Source: Mesorhizobium sp. WSM4306 (lineage in GTDB: Bacteria > Pseudomonadota > Alphaproteobacteria > Rhizobiales > Rhizobiaceae). Taken from it: DNA of 64,000 nt. A program made the position numbers and the translations under genes. Positions 25,332 through 34,027 of the stretch are shown here, piece after piece (the first letter of the stretch is position 1; each line of letters starts with the position of its first letter). The notes under the pieces are model-generated. The model had not been told where the DNA came from. It did not search any database and saw only the letters and a program-made list of their open reading frames with translations. The stretch spans positions 62,001 through 126,000 of the forward strand of contig NZ_VFTC01000019.1 in NCBI RefSeq assembly GCF_007003975.1, in the 5' to 3' direction.

Positions 25332-25922
25332 CTACCCTCCATTCACAAAAGCCAGCACCAGCTTCTGCAAATTGCCACCAGGACCGAATTCGACCTTGTC
25401 GAAGTCGCGGCTGGCCTGCCGCTGCGCCAGTGAGATCTGGGCAAGCTGCTGGGTCAGCTCGGTCCGGATCTTGCTGCAGCCGGGATCGTCGGCGACGGTG
25501 AGGCCCACGCTGATCGCCTCGATCTTGCGCACCATCTCGACGATGGCTACGCCATGCACTTTTTCATGGGCGGCGAGCCCGGCGGCGAAAATCTCCCAGC
25601 TCTTCTGCACGGCAGGCGACAGCGGCGCGGCCGGCTTGGGCAAAGTGTAGGTGATGATGAGTTTCGGCCGCGCCGATTTGAGCACGCAGGCGCCGCCTTG
25701 CGGCTTGTAGTCTCTGGTCCAGGTCAGCTTGAAATTGGTGTGTGCAATGACGCGGCCTTTACCCAGCAAAGGACCCGCTTCGCCGATCGACGCGTAGAGT
25801 TCAGGGCCGCTCTGGCCTGATATGGCGTAGGTCTCGACCTTCTCGACTGGCTTCCAGTCGGCATGTGCGGGCGAGGCGAGCAGCGAAGCCGCCAGCAGGA
25901 CGAACAAAACGACTGGTTTCAT
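25332..25922 (-). CDS. DUF922 secreted protein (predicted Zn-dependent protease-like)
   Basis: 196 aa with a Sec signal (MKPVVLFVLLAASLLASPAHA). The DUF922 pattern is clear: YAISGQSGPELYASI near the N-terminus, a WTRDYKPQGGACVL region, and AGLAAHEKVHG, an HExxH-like zinc site (HEKVH). It is likely periplasmic. It lies between the aldolase and ABC operons on the same strand but has no obvious sugar role. Confidence 0.85.
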   Translation of the reverse strand: MKPVVLFVLLAASLLASPAHADWKPVEKVETYAISGQSGPELYASIGEAGPLLGKGRVIAHTNFKLTWTRDYKPQGGACVLKSARPKLIITYTLPKPAAPLSPAVQKSWEIFAAGLAAHEKVHGVAIVEMVRKIEAISVGLTVADDPGCSKIRTELTQQLAQISLAQRQASRDFDKVEFGPGGNLQKLVLAFVNGG

Positions 25923-26001
25923 GCTGATGTCAAAGTGCTGCCAAGGGTTACGCCCTTCGCTCTAGCATTGGGTGCGACGGCTGACAAAGCCGTCGCAGGA
26001 T

Positions 26002-27279
26002 TCAACCGCCCCGGCAAGCGGCGTCGTAATCCGCCAGCACCTGGCCGACCGCCGCATGAAAAATCGTCTCGGGATTATCGGCTCGTCCAAGCCCGGCCGA
26101 CAGCGTCGGCAGGAACTGCCGTATCAGCGTTTCGGGAATAGCCACGTCGGTGAGCGCCTTGCGCAGGCGGTCGACGGCGGCGATGGCGGTGGGGTTGCTC
26201 CAGTAGTAGCGGATCCGGTCGCTGTAGCTGTAGTGCCGCTGCAGATAGAGGCTCGCCTTGTCGCCATGATAGTGGCTGTGCCAATGGCCGGGTGCTGCCA
26301 GCATCACGCGCTCCATCGTGCGGGCAAGCGGCCGTTCGCCATAGTCGGCAACCATTTCGGAGGCGATCAGGTCGAGACCGTAAAACGCCTCGCGCAGGGC
26401 AAATGTCAGGCCCGGGCCGACCTTGAGGATCGGAAAGCCGTTTGCGACGAGTGCTGTCAGCGCCGTGCGGCTCTGATAGTCGGTGGAATGCGCCTCATAG
26501 ACGAGCGCGGGTTGCTCCTCGAGCAATTCGGTCAGGCCTTTCGATTTTTCCGGCGCATAGGCGACGACATTCTGGCTGCCGAATTCCACGCCCGGCTGTA
26601 CCACCACGGCGATGACGCGGCCAAAGGCGTCCGTCAGGCCTTCGCGGGCAAAGATGTCGCGATGAATCTCGATCGTGTGGCGCGCCGCTGCCGCTTCAGT
26701 AGGCTTCAACTCGCCGATCGCGTGATCGACGCCGCCCGGAGCGGGAACCTCGGCGCCGATAATGTAGATTGGCAATGCGCCACCGCGCGCGAGCGCTGCC
26801 TTTTCAGCCGCCTTGGCCAACCGCGCCGCTCTGATAGCGATGGTCTCGTCATCCAGGGCCGCCGGCTCGCCGGCGCAGCCCATCGAGGCGTCGAGATGGA
26901 TCTTGCTGAAGCCGGCCCAGACGTAAGCCGTGACCATGGCTTCGGCCTTGCTCATCGCCTTTGCGGCCGGCTCCGCACGCCACGGGTTCGGTCCGAGATG
27001 GTCGCCGCCAAAGATGATGCGCCGGGGGTCGAGACCTTCCCTGCTGGCGATCTCCAGTACGAAGGCGACGAACAGGTCCGGGGTCATCCCGGTGTAGCCG
27101 CCGAACTGGTTGACCTGATTGCAGGTTGCCTCGATCAGCAGGGTGGCTTCCTTGTCCGCGACGGCGCGCCTGATCGCCGTCTGGATCACGACAGGATGGG
27201 CCGAGCAGATCGAGGTGATGCCGTAGGGCGATCCGTTTCTGCGCGCGGCGGCGAGACCTGCAAGCGGGTTGGTCTTCAT
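26002..27279 (-). CDS. D-tagatose-bisphosphate aldolase, GatZ/KbaZ-type subunit
   Basis: 425 aa. ATG 27279 overlaps the kinase stop (ATGA). Family blocks include GSPYGITSICSAHPVVIQTA, TCNQVNQFGGYTGMTP, IIFGGDHLGPNPWR, SKIHLDASMGCAGEP, and GPGLTFALREAFYGLD. In enterobacteria GatZ/KbaZ is a non-catalytic subunit for a GatY/KbaY aldolase; no such partner is in this window. Many rhizobia carry GatZ alone, so it may be catalytic or work with a distant subunit. It acts after the kinase in tagatose-type catabolism. Confidence 0.88.
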   Translation of the reverse strand: MKTNPLAGLAAARRNGSPYGITSICSAHPVVIQTAIRRAVADKEATLLIEATCNQVNQFGGYTGMTPDLFVAFVLEIASREGLDPRRIIFGGDHLGPNPWRAEPAAKAMSKAEAMVTAYVWAGFSKIHLDASMGCAGEPAALDDETIAIRAARLAKAAEKAALARGGALPIYIIGAEVPAPGGVDHAIGELKPTEAAAARHTIEIHRDIFAREGLTDAFGRVIAVVVQPGVEFGSQNVVAYAPEKSKGLTELLEEQPALVYEAHSTDYQSRTALTALVANGFPILKVGPGLTFALREAFYGLDLIASEMVADYGERPLARTMERVMLAAPGHWHSHYHGDKASLYLQRHYSYSDRIRYYWSNPTAIAAVDRLRKALTDVAIPETLIRQFLPTLSAGLGRADNPETIFHAAVGQVLADYDAACRGG

Positions 27280-28262
27280 GTCGCTCTCGCGGTCCCGGCG
27301 ATGAAATCGTCAAGCACGTCGAAGCCGGCGGTGCCTTCCATGGGGCCGCGCCGCGTGACGTTGCGGGCGCCGGCGGCATTGGCATAGAACAGCGCCTTGC
27401 CGGGCTCCATGCCCTTGCGCCGGCAGGTCAGATAGGTCGCGCCAAAGCAGTCGCCGGCGCCGGTCGGGTCGACTTCTTCGACCAGGAAGCCGGGACAGTC
27501 GATCCTGCTGCCGTCGCTGCCGAAATAAGAAGAGCCGGCAGCGCCGCGCTTGAGCACTATCTCGCCGACACCTCGGGCGATCAATGCCTTCACTGCCTGG
27601 CATTCGTCATCGACGCCTGCCGCGGCAAGCAATTCGTCGCCGGAGGGCAGCAGCAGATCGGCATCGTCGACCAGAGCTGTGAATTGCTCGCCGTCGGCAC
27701 CGTCGATCAGTTCCTTGCGCATATTCGGATCGAAAGAAGTCGAGCCGCCGCGGGCGCGCACCGCTTTCAAGGCATAGGCGACGATCTCCTTCAGTCCGGC
27801 CACGGACAAAGTGGACCCCATGACATGCAGATGCCCGGCCCGGTCCGCCAACAGGCGCGCCTCGGCGGTGAGGCGGATTTGCCCGGCGGCGGATTCGGCG
27901 ATGTTGTAGACGAAGTCCCGGCCGCCGTCGGGCCGGTAGCGCACGAACGCGCTTCCGGTGGGGTAGCGGCCGCTGACATTAACGGCCGAAACATCGACGC
28001 CGTCGCGCTTCAGTCTCTCCAGATTGATCGTTCCGAAATCGTCGCGGCCGACGCAGCCGATGAGCCCGGCGCCGCCGCCCAGCCTTGCCACCTGGTCAAT
28101 GAAGATCGCCGGTGCGCCGCTCGGGTAGGGGCCAACAAGTGTCAGCGGTTCGAGGAAACCCGTGCCCCGGTCGGTCGCCATGATCTCGACCAGGATTTCG
28201 CCGGCCACAATCGTTGGCCCCGTGGCCTCGGCGGCGATCTCGCTGCGGCGCGAAAGGCTCAT
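27276..28262 (-). CDS. PfkB-family sugar kinase, probable tagatose kinase
   Basis: 328 aa. ATG 28262 follows GGAGGAGAAGGAA. The PfkB substrate end (GGGAGLIGCVGRDDFG) and catalytic DPTGAGDCFGATYL motif (GAGD base) are intact. Coupling to GatZ/KbaZ supports D-tagatose to tagatose-6-phosphate chemistry, as reported for Agrobacterium hexitol pathways (established for that genus, inferred here). It is the first gene of the catabolic pair, divergent from the GST gene. Confidence 0.8.
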   Translation of the reverse strand: MSLSRRSEIAAEATGPTIVAGEILVEIMATDRGTGFLEPLTLVGPYPSGAPAIFIDQVARLGGGAGLIGCVGRDDFGTINLERLKRDGVDVSAVNVSGRYPTGSAFVRYRPDGGRDFVYNIAESAAGQIRLTAEARLLADRAGHLHVMGSTLSVAGLKEIVAYALKAVRARGGSTSFDPNMRKELIDGADGEQFTALVDDADLLLPSGDELLAAAGVDDECQAVKALIARGVGEIVLKRGAAGSSYFGSDGSRIDCPGFLVEEVDPTGAGDCFGATYLTCRRKGMEPGKALFYANAAGARNVTRRGPMEGTAGFDVLDDFIAGTARAT

Positions 28263-28385
28263 GCTTGCAATTCCTTCTCCTCCCACCCAGACTGGCCACC
28301 ACCCAGACTGATTGCTTGCCGGCGCAGCTGTCCGGCACAAGCGGTTATCGGGTAAATCGCGCATATGGCGAAGTCAATAAAACTT

Positions 28386-28399
28386 TACGCGCGTATAAT
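28386..28399. promoter_or_regulatory. TACGCGCGTA palindrome overlapping a TATAAT box
   Basis: In the 229-bp gap between the divergent kinase and GST genes, a perfect 10-bp palindrome (28386-28395) overlaps TATAAT (28394-28399) on the plus strand within AT-rich sequence. It could be the operator or promoter of either unit. No good -35 was seen. Confidence 0.35.
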
Positions 28400-28491
28400 T
28401 TATTTTTTCAGCGTGCTCATATGTCAGGATTCGGGTGGCTGATATGGCGGGGCCGTGCAAATCAGGCGGCGACCGCAGCGAAAGGACAGCC

Positions 28492-29121
28492 ATGCTCACG
28501 CTTCACGATTATCTGCCGTCGCAAAATGGCTGGAAGGCGAGGGTGCTGCTCGGGCTGTTGAATATCCCGTACGACAGCCGCCTGGTGTCGATCTTCGAGG
28601 GTGAGAGCCACACAGACGCCTTCCTGAAGCTCAACCCGGCCGGCGCCGTCCCGGTGCTCGAGCTAGAGGATGGCCGCGCGATTGCTGAATCGAATGCGAT
28701 CCTCATGTACCTCGCCGAAGGCACGCCGTTTCTGCCGGCCGACCGCTATGTCAATGCCAAGATCATGCAATGGCTGTTCTTCGAACAGTACCATGTCGAG
28801 CCGGTCATCGGCTCGCTGCGTTTCTGGACGCTGACCGGAAGGCTGGAGCGGAACCAGGCTATGGTCACGGCCAAGCGCGAGGCCGGGGCCCGCACGCTCG
28901 CCGCGCTGGAGCTCAGCCTGACCGGCACGCCGTTCCTTGTCGGCGACACGCTCACCATCGCCGACATCGCCGTCTATGCTTACGGCCATCTGGCCGAAGA
29001 TTGCGGCTATGCGTTGGCGGATTTTCCGGCGGTCCTCGCCTGGATGGGTCGGGTGGCGGATGCCATCGGTCCCGGCTATCCCGTGCATGTCTACGGCATC
29101 GATCCGCATTCGGGTGCCTGA
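28492..29121 (+). CDS. Glutathione S-transferase family protein
   Basis: 209 aa from ATG 28492 (AAAGGACAGCC). The thioredoxin-like N-terminal domain includes LNPAGAVPVLELEDGRAIAESNAILMYLAEG, with the cis-Pro VPVL and ESNAI glutathione motifs. The C-terminal helical domain has LVGDTLTIADIAVYAYGHLAED, the N-capping box. There is no catalytic Cys near the N-terminus (LPSQNGWK), so it is a Ser/Tyr-type GST. Substrate unknown. Confidence 0.9.
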   Translation: MLTLHDYLPSQNGWKARVLLGLLNIPYDSRLVSIFEGESHTDAFLKLNPAGAVPVLELEDGRAIAESNAILMYLAEGTPFLPADRYVNAKIMQWLFFEQYHVEPVIGSLRFWTLTGRLERNQAMVTAKREAGARTLAALELSLTGTPFLVGDTLTIADIAVYAYGHLAEDCGYALADFPAVLAWMGRVADAIGPGYPVHVYGIDPHSGA

Positions 29122-29269
29122 CGGCAAAAGCCGCACGTTCACCTTGTCTGGTCGAAAACAAGACCCAGATTCTGCTTTGTCGGCGGTTTTCGAGCTCGCA
29201 ATCCGCCGGCTGGATGCCGGATCCCGGCGTCATTTCGACGACAGGCCGGCACCTTGCATGGAGGTGACC

Positions 29270-29518
29270 ATGACACGCGACGACATCATTTCGGTGTTGG
29301 GCCCGGTAGACGAGGCGGTTATTGCCGACATCGCGCTGACCGACGCCAGCCTTGAAGAGCTGCGCGAGGCCTTCGCCTGGCTCAGTGCCGACGAGGCGCT
29401 GGTCAACGAGGGCCGCCCCTTGCCGGGAACGAAGGTGGCGCGGCTGATCGAAATTCTCGATATGCCGGATGACGAGGACGGGCCACGGGCGTTGGCGGCC
29501 CAGGGGTTAGGGCAGTAG
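29270..29518 (+). CDS. Small hypothetical protein, 82 aa
   Basis: ATG 29270 with GGAGGTGACC upstream (an ATG at 29258 is possible but lacks the site). An acidic, helical sequence (MTRDDIISVLGPVDEAVIADIALTDAS, then LEELREAFAWLSADEALVNEG). No motif recognised. Codon use fits its neighbours, which supports it as a real gene. Confidence 0.65.
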   Translation: MTRDDIISVLGPVDEAVIADIALTDASLEELREAFAWLSADEALVNEGRPLPGTKVARLIEILDMPDDEDGPRALAAQGLGQ

Positions 29519-29548
29519 GGTCCGGCTACCTTATTTCTTCCTATTCCC

Positions 29549-30046
29549 TCACGCCCTCGACAGCAGCCTGCGCATGATCACTGAGGCATGGCCGCCGACG
29601 CCGTGCGCGGCCGGCCGGCGCTCGACCGCTTCGAAGCCGTGCTTGCGGTAGAAGGCGATCGCCCGGTCGTTGCCTTCGATCACTTCCAGCGCAATGCTGG
29701 GAATCCCGGCATGGGCGGCGAGTACTGCGTGCAGCAGGTCGGTGGCGAGCCCGCTGCCGAATTTGGCCTTGTCGATATGCAGCCGGTCGAGCAGGACGTC
29801 GCCGCGATCGTCCATCGCCGCCATCGCATAGCCGGCGATCGAACCGTCCGGCCGTTCGGCGACGAAGGACATCTTGTTGTCATCCAGCAATTCAGCGGCC
29901 AGCCGCGCGGGCGCATGCTTGTCGTCCGAGAGCCGCGCGGTGGTCTCGGGCCCCATGATCGGTGAATAGGTGCGCCGCCAGGATTCGCCCAACAACCGTG
30001 ACACCGACGGCACGTCTCTTGCGGTCATGGTTCTGATCTGGGTCAT
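29549..30046 (-). CDS. GNAT family N-acetyltransferase
   Basis: 165 aa. The N-terminal TMTARDVPSVSRLLGESWRRTY strand-helix, the core VLLDRLHIDKAKFGSGLATDLLHAVLA (acetyl-CoA loop, with F-G-S-G in place of R-G-x-G) and ALEVIEGNDRAIAFYRKHGFEAVER are GNAT landmarks. It starts 10 nt from the stop of the ABC permease and may be the last gene of that operon. Confidence 0.88.
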   Translation of the reverse strand: MTQIRTMTARDVPSVSRLLGESWRRTYSPIMGPETTARLSDDKHAPARLAAELLDDNKMSFVAERPDGSIAGYAMAAMDDRGDVLLDRLHIDKAKFGSGLATDLLHAVLAAHAGIPSIALEVIEGNDRAIAFYRKHGFEAVERRPAAHGVGGHASVIMRRLLSRA

Positions 30047-30056
30047 CGTCGAACCT

Positions 30057-31073
30057 TCACCGCCTCACCCGCGACTTCAGCCAACGGTCGAAGGCCACGG
30101 CCAGGATCAGGATCAGGCCGATGACGATGCTTTGTGTGTAGGACGAGACATTGTTGAACTGCAGCCCGTTCTGCAGCACACCGATGAGCGCTGCGCCCAC
30201 CACCGTGCCGCCGACCGAGCCGATGCCGCCGAACAACGAGGTGCCGCCGATGACGACGGCGGAAATCACCGTCAGTTCGTAGCCAATGCCGGCGACGGCT
30301 TCGGAGGAATTGAGCCGCGCCGACAGCACGAAGGCCGCCAGCCCGGCAAAGAAGCCGACAATGACATAGACCGAGATCAGGATGCGGTCGACGCGCAGGC
30401 CTGACAGCCTTGCCGCCTCGGCATTGCCCCCGACGGCATAGACGGCGCGTCCATAGCGCGTGTAGCGAAGCACGATGTGGCACAGGATCGCGGCCGCCGC
30501 GAAGATGATCGCCGGCACCGGCACCGGCCCGATCAGCCCAGTGCCGAACCAGCGCATAGAGGCGTCGAAGCCCGAGATCGGGCCGCCATTGGAGATGGTC
30601 AGCGTCAGGCCGCGAAACACCGTCAGCCCGCCCAGCGTGACGACGAAAGGCGGCACTTTCAGCCGGGTGATGGCGAAGCCTTGCACACCACCGGCGAGAG
30701 CCCCGACGATGACGGCGGCAAGCAGGGCGGCGAACCAGCCATATCCCTGAGTGCCCGAGGTCGACAGCGACAGCGTATTGGCGGCGCCGCCCTTGGCCAC
30801 CACCGCCGCCACCATGCCGCAGAAGGCGAGCAACGAGCCGACCGAGAGATCGATGCCGGCGGTGAGGATGACGAAGGTCATGCCGAGCGCGATCAGGCCG
30901 GTGATCGAGATCTGCCGCAAGATGTTGAACAAGTTGATCGGGTCGATGAAGCTCGGCTTCAAGACGGTGAAGATGACGATCAGCACCGCCAGGAACATCA
31001 GCGGCCCGAAGCTCATCAGGAGCCGCGCGATGTTGATGCCGCTACGCTCGGTCTGTTCGGTGGTGCTGGTCAT
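30057..31073 (-). CDS. Ribose-type (CUT2) ABC transporter permease
   Basis: 338 aa, about 8-10 membrane helices. GMTFVILTAGIDLSVGSLLAF is the hallmark of RbsC/XylH permeases, with AVGGNAEAARLSGLRV and VIGGTSLFGGIGSVGGTVVGA further on. The start overlaps the ATPase stop by 4 nt. Confidence 0.93.
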   Translation of the reverse strand: MTSTTEQTERSGINIARLLMSFGPLMFLAVLIVIFTVLKPSFIDPINLFNILRQISITGLIALGMTFVILTAGIDLSVGSLLAFCGMVAAVVAKGGAANTLSLSTSGTQGYGWFAALLAAVIVGALAGGVQGFAITRLKVPPFVVTLGGLTVFRGLTLTISNGGPISGFDASMRWFGTGLIGPVPVPAIIFAAAAILCHIVLRYTRYGRAVYAVGGNAEAARLSGLRVDRILISVYVIVGFFAGLAAFVLSARLNSSEAVAGIGYELTVISAVVIGGTSLFGGIGSVGGTVVGAALIGVLQNGLQFNNVSSYTQSIVIGLILILAVAFDRWLKSRVRR

Positions 31074-32635
31074 TGCGTCGCTTCCTGCTTCCGGTCGAGC
31101 GCCATCAGTTCCATCAGTTTTTCCTCGGTCGCCTCGATGCCGGGCATCTCGCCGGTGATGCGGCCGCGCCGCATGGTAACGATGCGGTCCGACACCGCCA
31201 GCACTTCGGGCAATTCCGACGAGATCATCATGATGGCGATGCCGCGGGCTGCCAATTGCACCAGGATCTGGTGCACCTCAGCCTTGGCGCCGACATCGAC
31301 GCCGCGCGTCGGCTCGTCGACGATCAGCACCTTTGGGTCGCGCGCCAGCCAGCGGGCAAGGATGACCTTTTGCTGGTTGCCGCCCGACAGGCCCTCGATC
31401 GCCTGTTCGGGCGAGGCCATGCGGATCGATAGCGCCTTGCGGTAGCCGGCCAGCGCCTCGCGCTCGCGCCGCTCGGCCATGAAGCCGGCGCCGTTGCTGT
31501 AGCGGCTAAGAGAGGCGATGGAGAAATTGTTGAGAATGCCAAGTGCTGCAAAGATCGCCTGGTGCTTGCGGTCCTCCGGCACCAGGCCGATGCCGAGTTT
31601 GATGGCATCGGCGGGCGAAGCCGGCGCGATCGGCTGGCCGTCGAGCGCAATCGTGCCGGCAGCGATGCGGTCGGCGCCGAAAATGGCGCGCGCAAGCTCG
31701 GTGCGGCCGGAGCCGACGAGGCCGGCGACGCCAAGGATTTCACCGGCCTTCAGATCGAGGTCGACGCCTTCGAGTACGATGGCATGCGGCGCCAGCGGAT
31801 CGCGCACTGTCCGCAGACGGCGCACCGAGAGCCTGACCGCGCCGGCGACGTCGCGCTGCGTCGGCCGGGCGTAGAGTTCGGAAGCGGCGCGGCCGACCAT
31901 CTTCTCGATGATTTTAGGAATCTGGATCGGCTGGCCGTCGCGATCGAGATGGCCGGCCAGCCTGCCATCGCGCAGCACGGTCATGCGGTCGCAGATAGCC
32001 GACGCCTCTTCCAGCCGATGGGTGACGAACATGATGGCGACGCCATCCTTGCGCAGCCGGTCCATGATCGACATCAGCTTCTGCACCTCGGTCTCGGTCA
32101 GCGCCGAGGTCGGCTCGTCCATGATAATGAGGCGGCTTTTCAGCGACAATGCACGGGCGATCTCGACCAGCTGCTGTTCGGCTACCGACAGCGACGACAC
32201 CGGCGTCGAGGGATCGATGGCGAGGCCGACGCGGGCGATGATCGCGCGCGAGGCGTCCTCCATCTTGCGCCAGCTGACCAGCCCGAGCGGCCCGAGCGGC
32301 GCGCGGCCGATAAAGATGTTTTCCGCCACCGTCAGCGTCGGGATCAGGCTGAGTTCCTGGTAGATGGTGACGATGCCATGGCGCTTGGCGTCTTGCGGAC
32401 TGGAGGGCGCGTAGTCGGCGCCGTCGAAGACGATACGGCCGCTCGACGGCGGCATCACGCCGGACAGGATTTTCAGCAACGTCGACTTGCCGGCGCCGTT
32501 CTCGCCGAGCAGGCCAAGGATCTCGCCCGGCCGGACCTCGAGCGAGACGTCGCTGAGCGCGGTAACGCCGGAAAAGTGCTTGGTCACGCCTTCGACGGCA
32601 AGGAGCGGGGGCGATGATGCGGTGGGTTCAGCCAT
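31070..32635 (-). CDS. Ribose-type ABC transporter ATPase (two ABC domains)
   Basis: 521 aa from ATG 32635; the frame extends further upstream but into a dispersed repeat. First half: GLLGENGAGKSTLLKILSG, LSVAEQQLVEIARAL, LIIMDEPTSAL. Second half: degenerate Walker A (GLVGSGRTELARAIFG), then LSGGNQQKVILARWL and VLIVDEPTRGVD, as usual for RbsA/MglA. Part of the binding protein-ATPase-permease operon 33820 to 30057. Sugar unknown. Confidence 0.92.
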   Translation of the reverse strand: MAEPTASSPPLLAVEGVTKHFSGVTALSDVSLEVRPGEILGLLGENGAGKSTLLKILSGVMPPSSGRIVFDGADYAPSSPQDAKRHGIVTIYQELSLIPTLTVAENIFIGRAPLGPLGLVSWRKMEDASRAIIARVGLAIDPSTPVSSLSVAEQQLVEIARALSLKSRLIIMDEPTSALTETEVQKLMSIMDRLRKDGVAIMFVTHRLEEASAICDRMTVLRDGRLAGHLDRDGQPIQIPKIIEKMVGRAASELYARPTQRDVAGAVRLSVRRLRTVRDPLAPHAIVLEGVDLDLKAGEILGVAGLVGSGRTELARAIFGADRIAAGTIALDGQPIAPASPADAIKLGIGLVPEDRKHQAIFAALGILNNFSIASLSRYSNGAGFMAERREREALAGYRKALSIRMASPEQAIEGLSGGNQQKVILARWLARDPKVLIVDEPTRGVDVGAKAEVHQILVQLAARGIAIMMISSELPEVLAVSDRIVTMRRGRITGEMPGIEATEEKLMELMALDRKQEATQ

Positions 32636-32675
32636 GAACAAGGACGGCTCTCCGATTGCGATCGGCAGCGGGACA

Positions 32676-32834
32676 GCGCCCCCCTCTGTCCTGCCGGACA
32701 TCTCCCCCACGAGGAGGGAGATTGGCTGCCGCGTCTGCTTTCGCCAATCGCCAGCCTCGCAGAAAAGGCGCTGCCGGCAAAACTGCCAATCTCCCCCCGT
32801 GTGGGGGAGATGTCCGGCAGGACAGAGGGGGGCG
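32676..32834. repeat. Inverted-repeat element, family A (35-bp perfect arms)
   Basis: The left arm, GCGCCCCCCTCTGTCCTGCC and on to 32710, is exactly complementary to 32800-32834. Inner CTCCCCCAC/GTGGGGGAG and AGATTGGC/GCCAAT parts form further pairs. Related elements lie at 49090-49242 and 53026-53225. It sits between the binding-protein and ATPase genes of one transporter. Confidence 0.85.
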
Positions 32835-32872
32835 CGACAAAGCGCGGCCTCCATCCGTCATGCGCCTGGCTC

Positions 32873-33820
32873 TCACTTCGTCTCGTTCAGCCTCTCGGCC
32901 TTGTCGAGATTGTCCTTGCCGATGACGATCGGCGTCAACAGCACCAGCTTTTCCTTCGGCTCGGCCTTGTCCCTGGCGAAGGCGACCGCGATCTGCACGG
33001 CGGTGCGCGACTGCTGGCCGGGGAACTGTTCGACCGTGCCGGCGAGCTTGCCGTCACGCACGGCGACGAGTGCTTCCGGCAGCGCGTCAAAACCGTAGAT
33101 CTTGACGTCGTTGAAGTTGCGCGCAGCACATGCCTCGAGCGCGCCGAGCGCCATGTCGTCATTGGCGCAGATGATCGCATCCGGCTTGCCGTTGGCGGCA
33201 AGGCCGGCCTCCGTCACGGACAGCGCTTCGGCGCGGGCGAAATTGGCGGTCTGCTCGAAGATGATCTGGTATTTGTCCTTGAGCGGATCGAGCACGTTAT
33301 GCACGCCCTTGTTGCGGTCGATCGCCGGACCGGCGCCCGGCTGGCCCTGCAGATGGAACAGCTTGGCGCCGTTCGGGAACGCCGCCACCATGGCCTGCGC
33401 CTCGGCCTCGCCGCCCTTGACGTTGTCGGCGCCGACATGGGCCAGAATGCCTTCGACGCCGTCGACGCGGCGGTCGATGGTGACCACAGGAACGCCGGCC
33501 TTGACTGCTTCCTCGATCGCCGGCGCCAGCGCGTTGACGTCAAGCGGCGAGATGACGATGGCGTTGACCTTCTGCACCAGTGCCGCCTCGATATCGGCGG
33601 TCTGCTTCGGCGCCGAGTTCTGGCCGTCGCTCTCGGTCAGGTTGACGCCTTGCGCCTGCGCCTCCGCCTTGATCTCGTTCAGCATGTGCACGAAGAACGG
33701 AAAGCCGAGATTGGGCACCGAACCCAGTATGGTCAGCTTGTCGGCGGCGAAGGCCACGGGTGCGGCCAGCGCCATTGCGCCGGTCGCCACGGTCGACAGC
33801 AGAAATTCACGTCTGTTCAT
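32873..33820 (-). CDS. Ribose-type periplasmic sugar-binding protein
   Basis: 315 aa from ATG 33820 after TGGAGGATACC. Signal with a near-Tat start (MNRREFLLSTVATGAMALA, cleavage after AFA). Type-I periplasmic binding fold: LGFPFFVHMLNEIKAEA, VNAIVISPLDVNALAPAIEEAVKAGVPVVTIDRRV, PDAIICANDDMALGALEA, IYGFDALPEAL. First gene of the CUT2 operon. An AATCGATT palindrome (33993-34000) upstream could be an operator. Confidence 0.92.
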   Translation of the reverse strand: MNRREFLLSTVATGAMALAAPVAFAADKLTILGSVPNLGFPFFVHMLNEIKAEAQAQGVNLTESDGQNSAPKQTADIEAALVQKVNAIVISPLDVNALAPAIEEAVKAGVPVVTIDRRVDGVEGILAHVGADNVKGGEAEAQAMVAAFPNGAKLFHLQGQPGAGPAIDRNKGVHNVLDPLKDKYQIIFEQTANFARAEALSVTEAGLAANGKPDAIICANDDMALGALEACAARNFNDVKIYGFDALPEALVAVRDGKLAGTVEQFPGQQSRTAVQIAVAFARDKAEPKEKLVLLTPIVIGKDNLDKAERLNETK

Positions 33821-34027
33821 CTGGTATCCTCCACAAAGCGCACGACCCCCGAACCGGGAGCGGTTCGGGACCATCTTGCGTCGATTCAAAAATGGAGTGT
33901 CCTGAGAGCGCCCAAAGGGACGCGACGGCGCTCCAGCCGGTCCACCGCACGTCTCCTCCGCTCGGCGCCGACGCGGGATGCTAGCCAAGGAAAATCGATT
34001 ACGCAAGAACGGTTGGGACTGCGCCCC

